DNA of 25,257 nucleotides from the NCBI GenBank assembly GCA_039026975.1, contig JBCCLI010000045.1, positions 1-25,257 of the forward strand, written 5' to 3'. Shown here piece by piece: positions 7,746-15,533 of the stretch (the first letter of the stretch is position 1; the number at the start of each line of letters is the position of its first letter). Origin of the DNA: JBCBKZ01 sp039026975. Lineage in GTDB: Bacteria; Bacteroidota; Bacteroidia; J057. Below the pieces are notes generated by a model. That model was not told the origin of the DNA, did not search any database, and was given only the letters and a program-made list of their open reading frames with translations. The translations under genes were made by a program, and so were the position numbers.

Positions 7746-9701
7746 ATGATAAAAGCTCTTTTATCACATCTCACCGTATTTATTTTATGTAGCTTCTACA
7801 CATTTGGTCAGACAGAACTGGACTCCGTTTTGCTCTCCTTAGAGCAGGAAGAAAAAAATGAGATGGCCATCGATGCCCTGTATGATTACCTGTATTCCAT
7901 TGAACTGCAGGAGCCTGAAAAAGCCTACAAATTATATGGGGCTGGTAGTAAACTCAGTAGTGAGATAGGGTATGAATTAGGTCAGGCAAAAGGGGTAGCT
8001 TATCAGGGCGCTATACACTATAATCAGGCAGAATGGGACCAAGCGCTGGAAAAGTATTTTGAGTCTTTAGGTCTGGTAGATACCAGTGTGGAGCTGAGAC
8101 ATAAGGCAGCCATGTTTAATAACATAGGAAATGTCTACAATGTGCAGGGAGATTTCTTCATGGCCCTAGACTACCTTCAGAAAGCCAGTCTCCTATTTGA
8201 AGCAGTAAATGACACCTTCTCTACCATCATTAATAAAAATAATACAGGGAGTCTTTTCATGAGAACTATGAACCCTGTATCAGGTAAAAGAGTATTGAAT
8301 GAAGCCTTATCGTTAGCTAAAGTAGTAGGGGACCCTTACTTCTTGTCTGATACCTACACCAACCTGGGAAATGCCAGTAAGATTGAAGGGAATGGACGCG
8401 AGGCCCTTTCCTTCTACCAATTAGCACATCCTAATTATGTGAAAGTAGGAGACCCTAGGTTTCTGGCTATGTCTTTCGGAAATATAGCTGATGGATTTTA
8501 TCAGTTAGGAGAACTCGACAGTGTTGAGTATTACGCATCTAAAGGCAGAAATCTGGTAGACCAGCACAATTTACCTCAGGAAAAAGCTTATATCTATGCC
8601 CAATATAGTTTGGCTTTATCAGCCAAAGGTTTCTACAGGCAGGGATTAAGTGCTGCGAAAACCTCCCTGAATCTTTATGACCAAATAAAAAATCCAGTCA
8701 TGGAAAGCTTTGGGCTAAAGGCCATGATTTCAGCTCTAAGAGGGTTAAAAGAATATAAAGAGGCATCTCTATACAGCGAGCGGTACATTAATCTCCGGGA
8801 TTCTCTTAACAGCATCGAAAAAAATGAACAGCTCCTCATGCTAAGGACTCAGTTTGAGACGGAGCAAAAGGAGAAGGAAATAGCGGTACTCGAAAAAGAA
8901 CAGGCTATCAGCCAGCTTGCCTTACAAAGAAGTAGGACCCTCAATATAGGAGCTGCCCTGGGAATAGGAATCGTAGGCTTGATTGCTTTTTTCCTGGTAC
9001 GTACTTCCCGGCAAGCCCAACAGATAGCAGACCAAGACAGAGAACTGGAAGCCCAAAAAGTAAAGGATTTAGAGAAGCAGCAAAAAATAGTGGCGCTTAA
9101 TGCCACATTCAAAGGACAGGAGGAAGAACGGATACGGATAGCAAAAGACCTCCATGATGGGCTAGGAACTACCCTGGCTGCTGTGAAAATGCGAATAGAG
9201 TCCATGGATCATTCTCCTGTAGAACCCAATTTTAAAAATACTACCACTGAGATGGTAAATAATGCTTACGGGGAGGTAAGGAGAATAGCGCACAACATGA
9301 GTCCCTACACCTTGAATAAGTTTGGCCTGGTAAAATCTGTAGAGAAGCTATGTGAGGAAGTTAAATCTTCAGGTAAGATAGAGGCTAAATTTCAGGCGTT
9401 GCGGGTAAGGGCTAGTCTACCTACCTTACAAGAAGCCATGATTTACCGTATCCTTCAGGAGCTTATGAACAATATTCTCAAGCATGCTAAAGCTACAGAG
9501 GTGCAAGTGCAATTAGCCCAACATGAAGATTCTCTCGAGATTACTGTAGAAGATAATGGAGTGGGATTTAATCCGCAGGCTGTACATGATGGCATAGGCA
9601 TGCAAAGCATACGCTCCCGTGTAGATGCCCTGGAAGGCACCCTTGACATAAATTCAGATCCCGGAGAAGGAACCTCCACCATGATACACATCCCTCTATG
9701 A
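7746..9701 (+). CDS. TPR-containing sensor histidine kinase (HisKA_3 type)
   Basis: Membrane sensor kinase of 651 residues. The order is: signal peptide (1-21), a periplasmic array of about seven tetratricopeptide repeats (40-350), a coiled coil (360-395), one membrane helix (400-418), a second coiled coil (425-455), the dimerisation/phosphoacceptor domain with His470 in AKDLHDGLG, and a HATPase domain. The ATPase shows the N-box QELMNNILKHAKA (571-583), the G1 box VEDNGVGF (601-608) and GIGMQSIRSR (616-625). This is the NarL/DegS-type kinase architecture common in Bacteroidota, where the TPR part probably binds a protein or peptide signal. It overlaps the response regulator by 4 nt (ATGA), so the pair is cognate. 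The signal cannot be inferred. Confidence 0.95.
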   Translation: MIKALLSHLTVFILCSFYTFGQTELDSVLLSLEQEEKNEMAIDALYDYLYSIELQEPEKAYKLYGAGSKLSSEIGYELGQAKGVAYQGAIHYNQAEWDQALEKYFESLGLVDTSVELRHKAAMFNNIGNVYNVQGDFFMALDYLQKASLLFEAVNDTFSTIINKNNTGSLFMRTMNPVSGKRVLNEALSLAKVVGDPYFLSDTYTNLGNASKIEGNGREALSFYQLAHPNYVKVGDPRFLAMSFGNIADGFYQLGELDSVEYYASKGRNLVDQHNLPQEKAYIYAQYSLALSAKGFYRQGLSAAKTSLNLYDQIKNPVMESFGLKAMISALRGLKEYKEASLYSERYINLRDSLNSIEKNEQLLMLRTQFETEQKEKEIAVLEKEQAISQLALQRSRTLNIGAALGIGIVGLIAFFLVRTSRQAQQIADQDRELEAQKVKDLEKQQKIVALNATFKGQEEERIRIAKDLHDGLGTTLAAVKMRIESMDHSPVEPNFKNTTTEMVNNAYGEVRRIAHNMSPYTLNKFGLVKSVEKLCEEVKSSGKIEAKFQALRVRASLPTLQEAMIYRILQELMNNILKHAKATEVQVQLAQHEDSLEITVEDNGVGFNPQAVHDGIGMQSIRSRVDALEGTLDINSDPGEGTSTMIHIPL

Positions 9702-10327
9702 TCAATATCCTCATAGCTGAAGATCACCAGGTGTTAATAGATGGACTCAGGTCCATGCTACGGGATCAGGTGGATATGCGGGTAGTGGGAGAGGCTATCA
9801 CCGGACCTGAGGTATTCCACATCCTCCGTCGCCAACAAGTGGATGTGCTTTTACTGGATCTGGAACTTCCCGGGATGAGTGGAGAAGAGATCTGTAAAGA
9901 GCTGCCACATTCCTATCCTACAGTAAGACCTCTTATTTTGACTATGCACCAGGAAAAGGAACGCATTTCCGCCCTTATTGAACTTGGTGCACGTGGCTAC
10001 TTATTTAAGAATACAGATAAAGATGAGCTGCTTGAAGGGATAAGAGCAGTCATGGAAGGGAGAATATTTCTGGCAGAAGCTGTAGCCGAAAAACTCCAAA
10101 AAGAAGAAGAACCTAATGAGCCTTCTGGCTATCTTCCTAAAATCACACGGCGAGAGCGACAAGTATTAGCCTTGATAGTAGAAGGCCTCACCAATAGTGA
10201 AATTGCTTCCCAACTTCACATCAGTATAAAAACAGTGGATTCTCATAGAACCAATCTCCTGGAAAAGCTCAGCGCAAGAAACACTGCCTCCTTAGTACGC
10301 ATAGCCCTTGAACAAGACCTGGTTTAG
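9698..10327 (+). CDS. NarL/LuxR-type response regulator
   Basis: DNA-binding response regulator of 209 residues. The receiver domain (1-120) has the acidic pocket at Glu8/Asp9, the phosphoacceptor Asp54 in LLLDLELPGM, Thr82 and Lys104 in YLFKNTDK, all in the expected places. A LuxR/GerE helix-turn-helix follows from about 147: ITRRERQVLALIVEGLTNSE, then IASQLHISIKTVDSHRTNLL. The start ATG overlaps the stop of the kinase gene by 4 nt, so it is translationally coupled to the kinase and surely phosphorylated by it. Target genes are unknown; the exported protein gene 156 nt downstream, with its own promoter-like box, is one candidate. All functional residues appear intact. Confidence 0.96.
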   Translation: MINILIAEDHQVLIDGLRSMLRDQVDMRVVGEAITGPEVFHILRRQQVDVLLLDLELPGMSGEEICKELPHSYPTVRPLILTMHQEKERISALIELGARGYLFKNTDKDELLEGIRAVMEGRIFLAEAVAEKLQKEEEPNEPSGYLPKITRRERQVLALIVEGLTNSEIASQLHISIKTVDSHRTNLLEKLSARNTASLVRIALEQDLV

Positions 10328-10407
10328 GCAATACCTAACCTATCCTCTCCATTTTATTTCTACAATTACACTCGCCTCCTAAACTGAATTAGGGTTTTTA
10401 CCTGATG

Positions 10408-10435
10408 TTTAGGGTTAGACCGTGCTGTAGCTTTG
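10408..10435 (+). promoter_or_regulatory. candidate promoter of the 10484 gene
   Basis: TAGCTTTG at 10428-10435 matches the Bacteroidota -7 consensus TAnnTTTG exactly, and a TTT-containing stretch at 10407-10412 could act as a poor -33 element. This would give a leader of about 40 nt before the ATG at 10484. Just upstream, AGGGTTTTTACC and TTTAGGGTTAG form a loose repeat of AGGGTT that might bind a regulator. Pattern match only. Confidence 0.4.
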
Positions 10436-10483
10436 ACTCATCATCCTCTCTAATTCTCAGTTTAATCCTTTAATGACATAAGA

Positions 10484-10909
10484 ATGAAATTACGTACGGT
10501 TTTATTATTCTTCACCCTAATCGCCCTTACAGGGACTATACAAGCACAGTTATTTGGTGGGCTAAAAAAGGTTCAAAATGCTCCTCTACATGCAGGAATC
10601 TCCCGCACCTTTGACCATGGATACAAGCCTGTGGTGACAGCCGCCAGGGAATCCATGATGGAAGGCGGTCTTTCTATGGAGAGCTCCAGTAAGATTGATG
10701 CAAATACCTTTATGATGATAGGTTCCCGCAGGGCCAATGTAACCAGTTGGGGGGAAGTGGTCAGAATTGTGGTGACCAAAGAGGGAGATGAACAAACCAC
10801 TGTTAGGGTTTACACCCAGCGCCGGGTAAAAGTGAATATCACTGCCAAGGCTGACTTTGCGAATACTATTCTCTCTAATATTGACTTGAAGTTAAATGAT
10901 GACTTCTAA
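10484..10909 (+). CDS. small exported protein, function unknown
   Basis: Protein of 141 residues with a clear signal peptide (1-22, hydrophobic core then TIQAQ). The mature part has the pattern of a small alpha/beta domain: an early helix (HGYKPVVTAARESMMEGG), strands with SSSKIDANTFMMIGSRR, then a basic beta hairpin TTVRVYTQRRVKVNITAKAD. This alternation recalls the short domains in BamC-like or DUF3568-like envelope proteins, but I cannot assign it. There is no lipobox cysteine. It is a single-gene unit with a candidate promoter at 10408-10435 and an intrinsic terminator at 10939-10965. It lies downstream of the two-component pair on the same strand and may be a regulon member. Confidence 0.75.
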   Translation: MKLRTVLLFFTLIALTGTIQAQLFGGLKKVQNAPLHAGISRTFDHGYKPVVTAARESMMEGGLSMESSSKIDANTFMMIGSRRANVTSWGEVVRIVVTKEGDEQTTVRVYTQRRVKVNITAKADFANTILSNIDLKLNDDF

Positions 10910-10938
10910 CCTGAATACCCTAAGGCACATAGAGCTGA

Positions 10939-10965
10939 GACCAGGAGACCTATCCTGGTCTTTTT
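10939..10965 (+). terminator. intrinsic terminator after the 10484 gene
   Basis: GACCAGGA (10939-10946) and TCCTGGTC (10953-10960) form a perfect 8-bp stem with a 6-nt loop, followed by TTTTT at 10961-10965. The T-run touches the stop codon of the converging symporter gene. On the minus strand no T-run follows the stem, so it serves the plus strand only. Confidence 0.85.
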
Positions 10966-12434
10966 CATTTTGACAGCTTACTCACCATGAATCCAGCTAT
11001 AAAGGCCATGACAAAAGATGGAAACATCACATCCATTTTCTCAAATAATATCCCCACCTCAGGGAGTTGGGTAAATCCAAACTTAAAAAGAGGAATACTC
11101 ACAAAACCCGTAATCATAGTAGCAATGGCTCCTTTCTCTGTATATCCTTTCCAAAAAAGAGACAGGATGATGACGGGACAGAAGGTAGCAGCTATACCTG
11201 AAAAGCCAAAGATGACAAACCAGAATATGGTTCTATCTGGAGAAAAGAAAGAAACCAGTAAGGAAATGCTTAAGGCACCCAAAGCCAGGAAAATAGTAGC
11301 ACCTCTAGAAATTTTTCCTAACTGTTTCTCTGCTATGTCAGGATGGAGAATTTGCTGATAGAAGTCTCTTGCTACGGCACTGGAAGCTACCATCAATAAG
11401 GAATCTATGGTAGACATGATGGCAGAAAGGACGATAGCCACATACAGCCCAATGAGCAAGGTGGGCATGAGTTCATTCACCATCATAGGAAGTACATTCT
11501 GTGCGCTAGCTCCTAATATAGCTTCTACCTCCACTCCTTCAGCTGTGAATAAATAACGCCCCAGAATCCCTATCATCACTGCAGCTGAGTCTGTAATGAG
11601 AGTAAACAGGATAGCCACCCATCTCCCTTTATTGATTTCCTTTTCCCCTTTGATGGACATAAACCTCACAAAGATTTGGGGAGAGCCCATAAAGCCCAGG
11701 CCTATCATCATAAAACCTATAAGGCTAAAAATATTGAGAGTGGTTAGTCCTCCACTTCCCCATGGGTTTAGTAGACCGGGGTCTATTTCTCGCAGTCCTT
11801 CCCATAATCCGGGCTCCGTTACATAAAACCAGGCTACTACCGGAAGTAATACCAGACCAGCAAACATCAATAAGCCTTGAAATAGATCTGACCAGGCTAC
11901 GGCTACAAAGCCTCCAGAAAAAATATAGGCTACCACTATACAAAATCCCACCAGGGCACCGGTATAGTAATTCCACCCCAGAAAGGATTCAAAGGCTGTT
12001 CCCGTAGCATCTATTTGGGCACTCACATAAATGGTTACAAAAATGACCAATGCCCCTGCGGCTAGCTTACGAAGGGTATGCGTCTTAGCCTGAAAATGAC
12101 TCACTAAATAGTCTGGGATGGTAATAGAGCCATACTGATCTGTGAGTTTTTTAAATGGCTTAGCCATTACAAACCATGCTACCCCTACCCCAAGTATTTC
12201 ACCTACTACTACCCAAAAGGCTGAGACGCCTGCTACGGCTCCCATTCCTGTAAGACCTAGCAGTAACCAGGCAGATTCTCCCGTAGCCCTGGAAGAAAAA
12301 GCAACTACCCAGTAGCCTAACTTTTTCCCGCCTACATAATAGTCTGCCATAGTCTTTATCCGCTTACTAGCGAGTATTCCTATCAGGAATAATACCCCAA
12401 AGTAGAGGACCAATACGAGATACTGGAGAACCAT
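10965..12434 (-). CDS. sodium:solute symporter (PutP-like)
   Basis: Inner-membrane Na+-coupled transporter of the SSS family, 489 residues and about 13 membrane helices. Family landmarks in order: DYYVGGKKLGYWVVAFS (31-47) entering helix 2, SAWLLLGLTG, ITIPDYL (105-110), the helix 6 segment SGGFVAVAWSDLFQG (173-187), and LSAIMSTIDSLLMV (336-349) with Ser341/Thr342 at the second Na+-binding position of PutP (Ser340/Thr341). The closest E. coli analogue is the proline carrier, but the essential Asp55 of PutP aligns with Gly52, with Glu53 next to it, so the substrate should not be assumed to be proline. It is 30 nt downstream of the lipocalin-like gene on the same strand. Confidence 0.92.
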   Translation of the reverse strand: MVLQYLVLVLYFGVLFLIGILASKRIKTMADYYVGGKKLGYWVVAFSSRATGESAWLLLGLTGMGAVAGVSAFWVVVGEILGVGVAWFVMAKPFKKLTDQYGSITIPDYLVSHFQAKTHTLRKLAAGALVIFVTIYVSAQIDATGTAFESFLGWNYYTGALVGFCIVVAYIFSGGFVAVAWSDLFQGLLMFAGLVLLPVVAWFYVTEPGLWEGLREIDPGLLNPWGSGGLTTLNIFSLIGFMMIGLGFMGSPQIFVRFMSIKGEKEINKGRWVAILFTLITDSAAVMIGILGRYLFTAEGVEVEAILGASAQNVLPMMVNELMPTLLIGLYVAIVLSAIMSTIDSLLMVASSAVARDFYQQILHPDIAEKQLGKISRGATIFLALGALSISLLVSFFSPDRTIFWFVIFGFSGIAATFCPVIILSLFWKGYTEKGAIATMITGFVSIPLFKFGFTQLPEVGILFEKMDVMFPSFVMAFIAGFMVSKLSK

Positions 12435-12464
12435 AGTTTTATAAGAAGATATTTAAAAGCCTGA

Positions 12465-13364
12465 TCATTCTTTCCGGGAAAACTGAAAGGTATAAGACTG
12501 CGGAAGCCCATTCTCCTTCCAGGATATGGTTCTATGAAATTCTCCCGAATCTAAAAAAGTATAGCTTACCTGGGAGGGGTTCGCATAATCTGGATTTTCA
12601 AATACCATGCTATTCATATCCCAGCTTACTGCCTTAAAAATTTTAGGGGAACTATCTTTAATGACTGATAGTAAGAGCCATTCTCCAGCTGTTCGCTGGA
12701 TGACAGTATTGGATACATAGAGCGTATCTTCATTTTCTACATACAGGGAGAATGACATCATATGTCCATGCTGGTCTAGTTGCCAGGTTTCCTGAAGCTC
12801 TCCTTCCCAGGCAGGAGCTACCCATTTTCCACTCAGCACCTTATTAAAATCTGGAATATCTCTATTGTTCTTAGCTAGGTAAAAATAGGTTTCCAGGTAT
12901 TTCTGAGTCCACACTCCCTTTTCGAACGTACCAACGATAAATTCATAGGTGGAATCATTTTCATACACCCATGCGTCAGTCAGGGTAACGCCTCCGTACC
13001 TATACTGGAAGAAAATTCCCTCCTCATGGGATATCACCCTTCCCTCAGTCTTACCCCCCAAAATGTCATACTCCATAAATCTGATGATCTTTTCTGTAGT
13101 ATCCCAGCTGTAAACCCCATGATTTCTTGGGCCAAAGGTTGTTTGCTCCGTATCTGTATATCCTAAAGACTCTGAGGTAATCAGGGCTTCCCCTAAGTGA
13201 TAGGAAAAGGACTTCTCTTGTTTAAAAGAGCTACCATCTGCCCACTTACCTTCTGCTACCCAACTTTTCCCTACTAGGGAAGATAAGGGCATCCAGGGCT
13301 CATCCTGTGCATGTGTATAATAAAGTAGGCTGGAAAAGAAGAAAATGATTAAAAGTATTCGCAC
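12465..13364 (-). CDS. exported lipocalin-like protein with DUF6265-type domain
   Basis: The frame is open from ATG 13488-13490 (341 residues), but the first 42 residues lack sense as a leader, whereas GTG 13362-13364 (codon 43) starts VRILLIIFFFSSLLYYTHAQ, an ideal signal peptide, preceded by AGGAAAAAA. I therefore use the GTG. The mature part has two beta-rich domains. The first (from WMPLSSLVGKSWVAEGKW) looks lipocalin or DUF1579-like. The second (VLSGKWVAPAWEGELQETW through MVFENPDYANPSQVSY to RTISW) resembles DUF6265. Such domains bind small hydrophobic molecules or have unknown roles. No membrane segment follows the leader. The symporter gene follows after 30 nt, probably in one operon; whether the two share a substrate is speculation. 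Confidence 0.75.
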   Translation of the reverse strand: MRILLIIFFFSSLLYYTHAQDEPWMPLSSLVGKSWVAEGKWADGSSFKQEKSFSYHLGEALITSESLGYTDTEQTTFGPRNHGVYSWDTTEKIIRFMEYDILGGKTEGRVISHEEGIFFQYRYGGVTLTDAWVYENDSTYEFIVGTFEKGVWTQKYLETYFYLAKNNRDIPDFNKVLSGKWVAPAWEGELQETWQLDQHGHMMSFSLYVENEDTLYVSNTVIQRTAGEWLLLSVIKDSSPKIFKAVSWDMNSMVFENPDYANPSQVSYTFLDSGEFHRTISWKENGLPQSYTFQFSRKE

Positions 13365-13548
13365 TAATTTTTTCCTGAGAATAAAAATAAAGGCTGTGAG
13401 TAGCAAGTTTACAGGAAATATGTAAGGGAAATCACTGAAAATGCTCTGAGTCCGTCTATCTTTTACCCATGAAAACGTGGATTTAGACACCCTATTTTCA
13501 GGATATTTTTATTCTCTTTTAGCGTATTGACAACCTAAGATCTAGCCA

Positions 13549-13722
13549 ATGCCTACTAATTATCAGATAGCTATATCAGCAATATTCATGTTTGGGATGT
13601 CTATCCTGGAAGGAGTGACTACAAATTATCAGAAAAGAATTACCCCCTTCCGCTCGCTCACATTTACCGGGAGATACCTACCCACAGATGAGGCTTACAA
13701 GGTTCAGTGGTGTGCTAAATGA
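13549..13722 (+). CDS. possible small protein of 57 residues
   Basis: ATG at 13549 opens a 57-codon frame ending with TGA 13720-13722 and overlapping the 3' end of the converging MerC gene by 19 nt. The translation has a weakly hydrophobic start (MPTNYQIAISAIFMFGMSIL) and a soluble basic rest (ITPFRSLTFTGRYLPTDEAY). I recognise no family. It fills most of a 213-nt gap that is otherwise empty. Codon choice is not obviously wrong for this genome, but nothing else supports expression; no promoter box or good ribosome site precedes it. It may equally be a decayed remnant or chance. Confidence 0.2.
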   Translation: MPTNYQIAISAIFMFGMSILEGVTTNYQKRITPFRSLTFTGRYLPTDEAYKVQWCAK

Positions 13723-14099
13723 GACCGGAAGTTAAATACGTGAGAAATGATAAGGGCGAAAGAGCCTACATAACTTAAGAGTTCTCCAGCTTCTATGCCT
13801 TGAATATGGAGAATAATTCCAGCTGCAAAAATGGCCCAACTAGACCACAGTCCCCATCTGATCACTGGCTGATGCGCTTCTTTAGCTGCAAACCAAACAG
13901 CAAATAAACTCAGCATAACAAATAGGCTATCCAAGCCGAGCCAACTTCCATGAAAATGATCATGCTCCATGAAACGACTTTGTCCCATATAAGGTAGGGA
14001 AATGGCAACTATCGGGGCTAGCAGACAATGAATCAAACACAGGATACTAGCGAATATACCTGCGAAGTCAGCTTTGAATTGAAAAAGGCGTGCTATCAT
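13704..14099 (-). CDS. MerC domain-containing membrane protein
   Basis: Inner-membrane protein of 131 residues with four predicted helices at about 12-34, 55-71, 81-99 and 105-123. The first helix carries the MerC hallmark SILCLIHCLLAP: Cys21 and Cys25 with His24 inside the membrane, preceded by Asp11. MerC was described as a mercuric-ion transporter in mer operons, but there is no merR, merA or merT here. Bacteroidota MerC-like proteins usually occur without mer genes and may handle another soft or transition metal. A histidine-rich loop MEHDHFHGSW and a C-terminal SHLAHH support metal handling. A promoter and a palindromic operator lie directly upstream. Confidence 0.85.
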   Translation of the reverse strand: MIARLFQFKADFAGIFASILCLIHCLLAPIVAISLPYMGQSRFMEHDHFHGSWLGLDSLFVMLSLFAVWFAAKEAHQPVIRWGLWSSWAIFAAGIILHIQGIEAGELLSYVGSFALIISHVFNFRSHLAHH

Positions 14100-14138
14100 C
14101 TAATTCTTAGGATAATAATTCTGATGCTAGGTGCTAGA

Positions 14139-14153
14139 TGCAATAATGTTGCA
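14139..14153. promoter_or_regulatory. palindromic operator candidate before the MerC gene
   Basis: TGCAATAATGTTGCA has perfect outer half-sites TGCAA/TTGCA around a 5-bp centre. It overlaps the end of the -7 box and covers the predicted start of MerC transcription, the place expected for a repressor. The size and symmetry suit a dimeric Fur/Zur-type metalloregulator, but the regulator is inferred, not identified. Confidence 0.5.
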
Positions 14154-14183
14154 AGTATATGCGACATAGAACGAAATTGCAAA
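14152..14183 (-). promoter_or_regulatory. promoter of the MerC gene
   Basis: On the minus strand TTTG (14183-14180) is followed after exactly 20 nt by TATACTTG (14159-14152), one mismatch from the TAnnTTTG -7 box of Bacteroidota. Box content and spacing are the best in the window. Transcription should begin near 14146, about 45 nt before the ATG. A second inverted repeat, GAAATT (14173-14178) with AATTTC (14187-14192), surrounds the -33 element. Confidence 0.55.
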
Positions 14184-14235
14184 ACGAATTTCATAATCAT
14201 TAGTTCTATTTTCTCCCAGAAAACTTGGGAATAGC

Positions 14236-15165
14236 ATGACAAAACGAATCGCTGCTTTAGATTTAGGAACCAATCTCTTCCACATATTGATTGCTGACAT
14301 CTCCTCCCAAGCTGAAATTAACCCTATCCTGAAAAAGGACTTCATGGTGCAAATAGGAGAAGGGGGTATGTCAGCCAAACAAATCCTTCCTGCCGCTTAT
14401 CAAAGAGGGCTTACAACTATGAGGGATATTCACCAGCTAGTTACTACTTACAAGGTGGATACAGTATTAGGATGTGCTACCAGTGCCATACGAGATGCAG
14501 AGAACGGAAAGGCCTTCATTAAGGAAGTATTTCAACAGACAGGTATTCATATTGATATTATCCAAGGTAGAAAGGAAGCTGAACTCATCCATCAAGGCGT
14601 CATAGGAGGAGCAGATCTTTCTGAAGATAAGGAGTTACTTCTCATAGACATAGGCGGGGGGAGTGTAGAACTCATTCTTTCTAAGGGAGGGAACATAATC
14701 TGGCTGGATAGCCTTCAATTAGGAGCAGCTAGGCTGGCAGAAAAGTTTCCGGTACCTGACCCTATACAAGGTAGCTACTTTCCTCCCCTAACATCATATA
14801 TTCATTCTGTTCTCAGCCAACTTCCTGAATACCTCCTCACCCAAGACAGCCTTTCCTGGATAGGGGTAAATGGCGCCTTCGAAACCCTTTCACACATGAT
14901 AGCTGACAAGCAGGTGAAAGGGCAAGCATTTCCACATAGATTTCAATTCGACCTGGAAACATATCAAAAGGCAGCAGGAGAGCTGTATGTAGCAACTAGA
15001 GAAGAACGCGCCCAATTTCCAGGCATGGTTCCTGTGAGAATAGACAATATCATTCTTGCTTGTGCTGTCATAGAGGTATTAGCAGAGATACTCCCACCTA
15101 ACATGATCCAAGTTTCTCAATATGCTTTACTAGAAGGGCTTATTTTTGAACAGTTTAATGATTAA
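14236..15165 (+). CDS. Ppx/GppA family phosphatase (exopolyphosphatase-like)
   Basis: Cytoplasmic phosphatase of the ASKHA fold, 309 residues, predicted to release phosphate from polyphosphate or to hydrolyse pppGpp. Seen: phosphate-1 loop AALDLGTNLFHILIAD (6-21), the catalytic-loop segment IIQGRKEAELIHQGV with Glu114 at the position of the catalytic glutamate, and phosphate-2 loop LLIDIGGGSVEL (135-146). The length fits the short single-module form without the C-terminal HD domain of E. coli Ppx, as is usual in Bacteroidota. It is divergent from the MerC gene with a shared 136-nt upstream region. A mobile element is inserted 22 bp after its stop codon. Ppx and GppA cannot be told apart from sequence alone. 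Confidence 0.93.
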   Translation: MTKRIAALDLGTNLFHILIADISSQAEINPILKKDFMVQIGEGGMSAKQILPAAYQRGLTTMRDIHQLVTTYKVDTVLGCATSAIRDAENGKAFIKEVFQQTGIHIDIIQGRKEAELIHQGVIGGADLSEDKELLLIDIGGGSVELILSKGGNIIWLDSLQLGAARLAEKFPVPDPIQGSYFPPLTSYIHSVLSQLPEYLLTQDSLSWIGVNGAFETLSHMIADKQVKGQAFPHRFQFDLETYQKAAGELYVATREERAQFPGMVPVRIDNIILACAVIEVLAEILPPNMIQVSQYALLEGLIFEQFND

Positions 15166-15178
15166 TTCCTGCGCAGAT

Positions 15179-15187
15179 GATAAGTGA
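15179..15187 (+). repeat. left target-site duplication
   Basis: GATAAGTGA directly abuts the left terminal inverted repeat of the element at 15188-15467 and is repeated without mismatch at 15468-15476, directly after the right inverted repeat. Confidence 0.9.
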
Positions 15188-15467
15188 CAGCAATTCCCGG
15201 TTTAGCAAATGGTTTAATATAGTATTCATAATCAAATAGTTACCTCTAAAAATCTCAGCTTGCTTGAATGAGGAGGATTTATGATGTATGTAGGCGGGCA
15301 GGCCGTTCCTCCACGGGTTTTGGGAGGCTTGGAGGGACAATGCATTTTTGCCTACTTTTTTTGCTTTGGAAAAAAGTATCTCAGGCTGAAGGCGGCGGAA
15401 CACTATTAATTGATTATCAGTAAATTAACTCATGTAAAGTAGATAAAACCTAAACCGGGAATTGCTG
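15188..15467. mobile_element. 280-bp MITE with 18-bp terminal inverted repeats
   Basis: The ends are CAGCAATTCCCGGTTTAG (15188-15205) and its exact reverse complement (15450-15467). They are flanked by the identical 9-bp direct repeat GATAAGTGA on both sides, so this is a transposed element with its target duplication. It is too short for a transposase and has no convincing gene: an 82-codon minus-strand frame across it looks spurious. Inside are G+C-rich patches (about 15293-15345 and 15380-15402) and a strong hairpin, TACTTTTTT (15353-15361) with AAAAAAGTA (15370-15378). A 9-bp duplication suits families such as IS4, IS256 or IS982, but no parent is identifiable here. It separates the Ppx gene from the gene at 15534 and lies 66 bp before that gene's start, where it could alter expression. 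Confidence 0.88.
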
Positions 15468-15476
15468 GATAAGTGA
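15468..15476 (+). repeat. right target-site duplication
   Basis: Second exact copy of GATAAGTGA, immediately after the right inverted repeat. Removing the element and one copy restores the continuous sequence GCGCAGATGATAAGTGATGG. Confidence 0.9.
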
Positions 15477-15533
15477 TGGATTATTCCGTAAATTATTTCA
15501 AGATAGCAGCTTGTAATCATTAACTATATTCGT

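Noticed and set aside
15155..15403. Minus-strand 82-codon frame over the 280-bp element
   Set aside because: It starts and ends across the element boundaries, has no domain pattern, and its composition follows the hairpin and G+C patches of the MITE; not treated as a gene.
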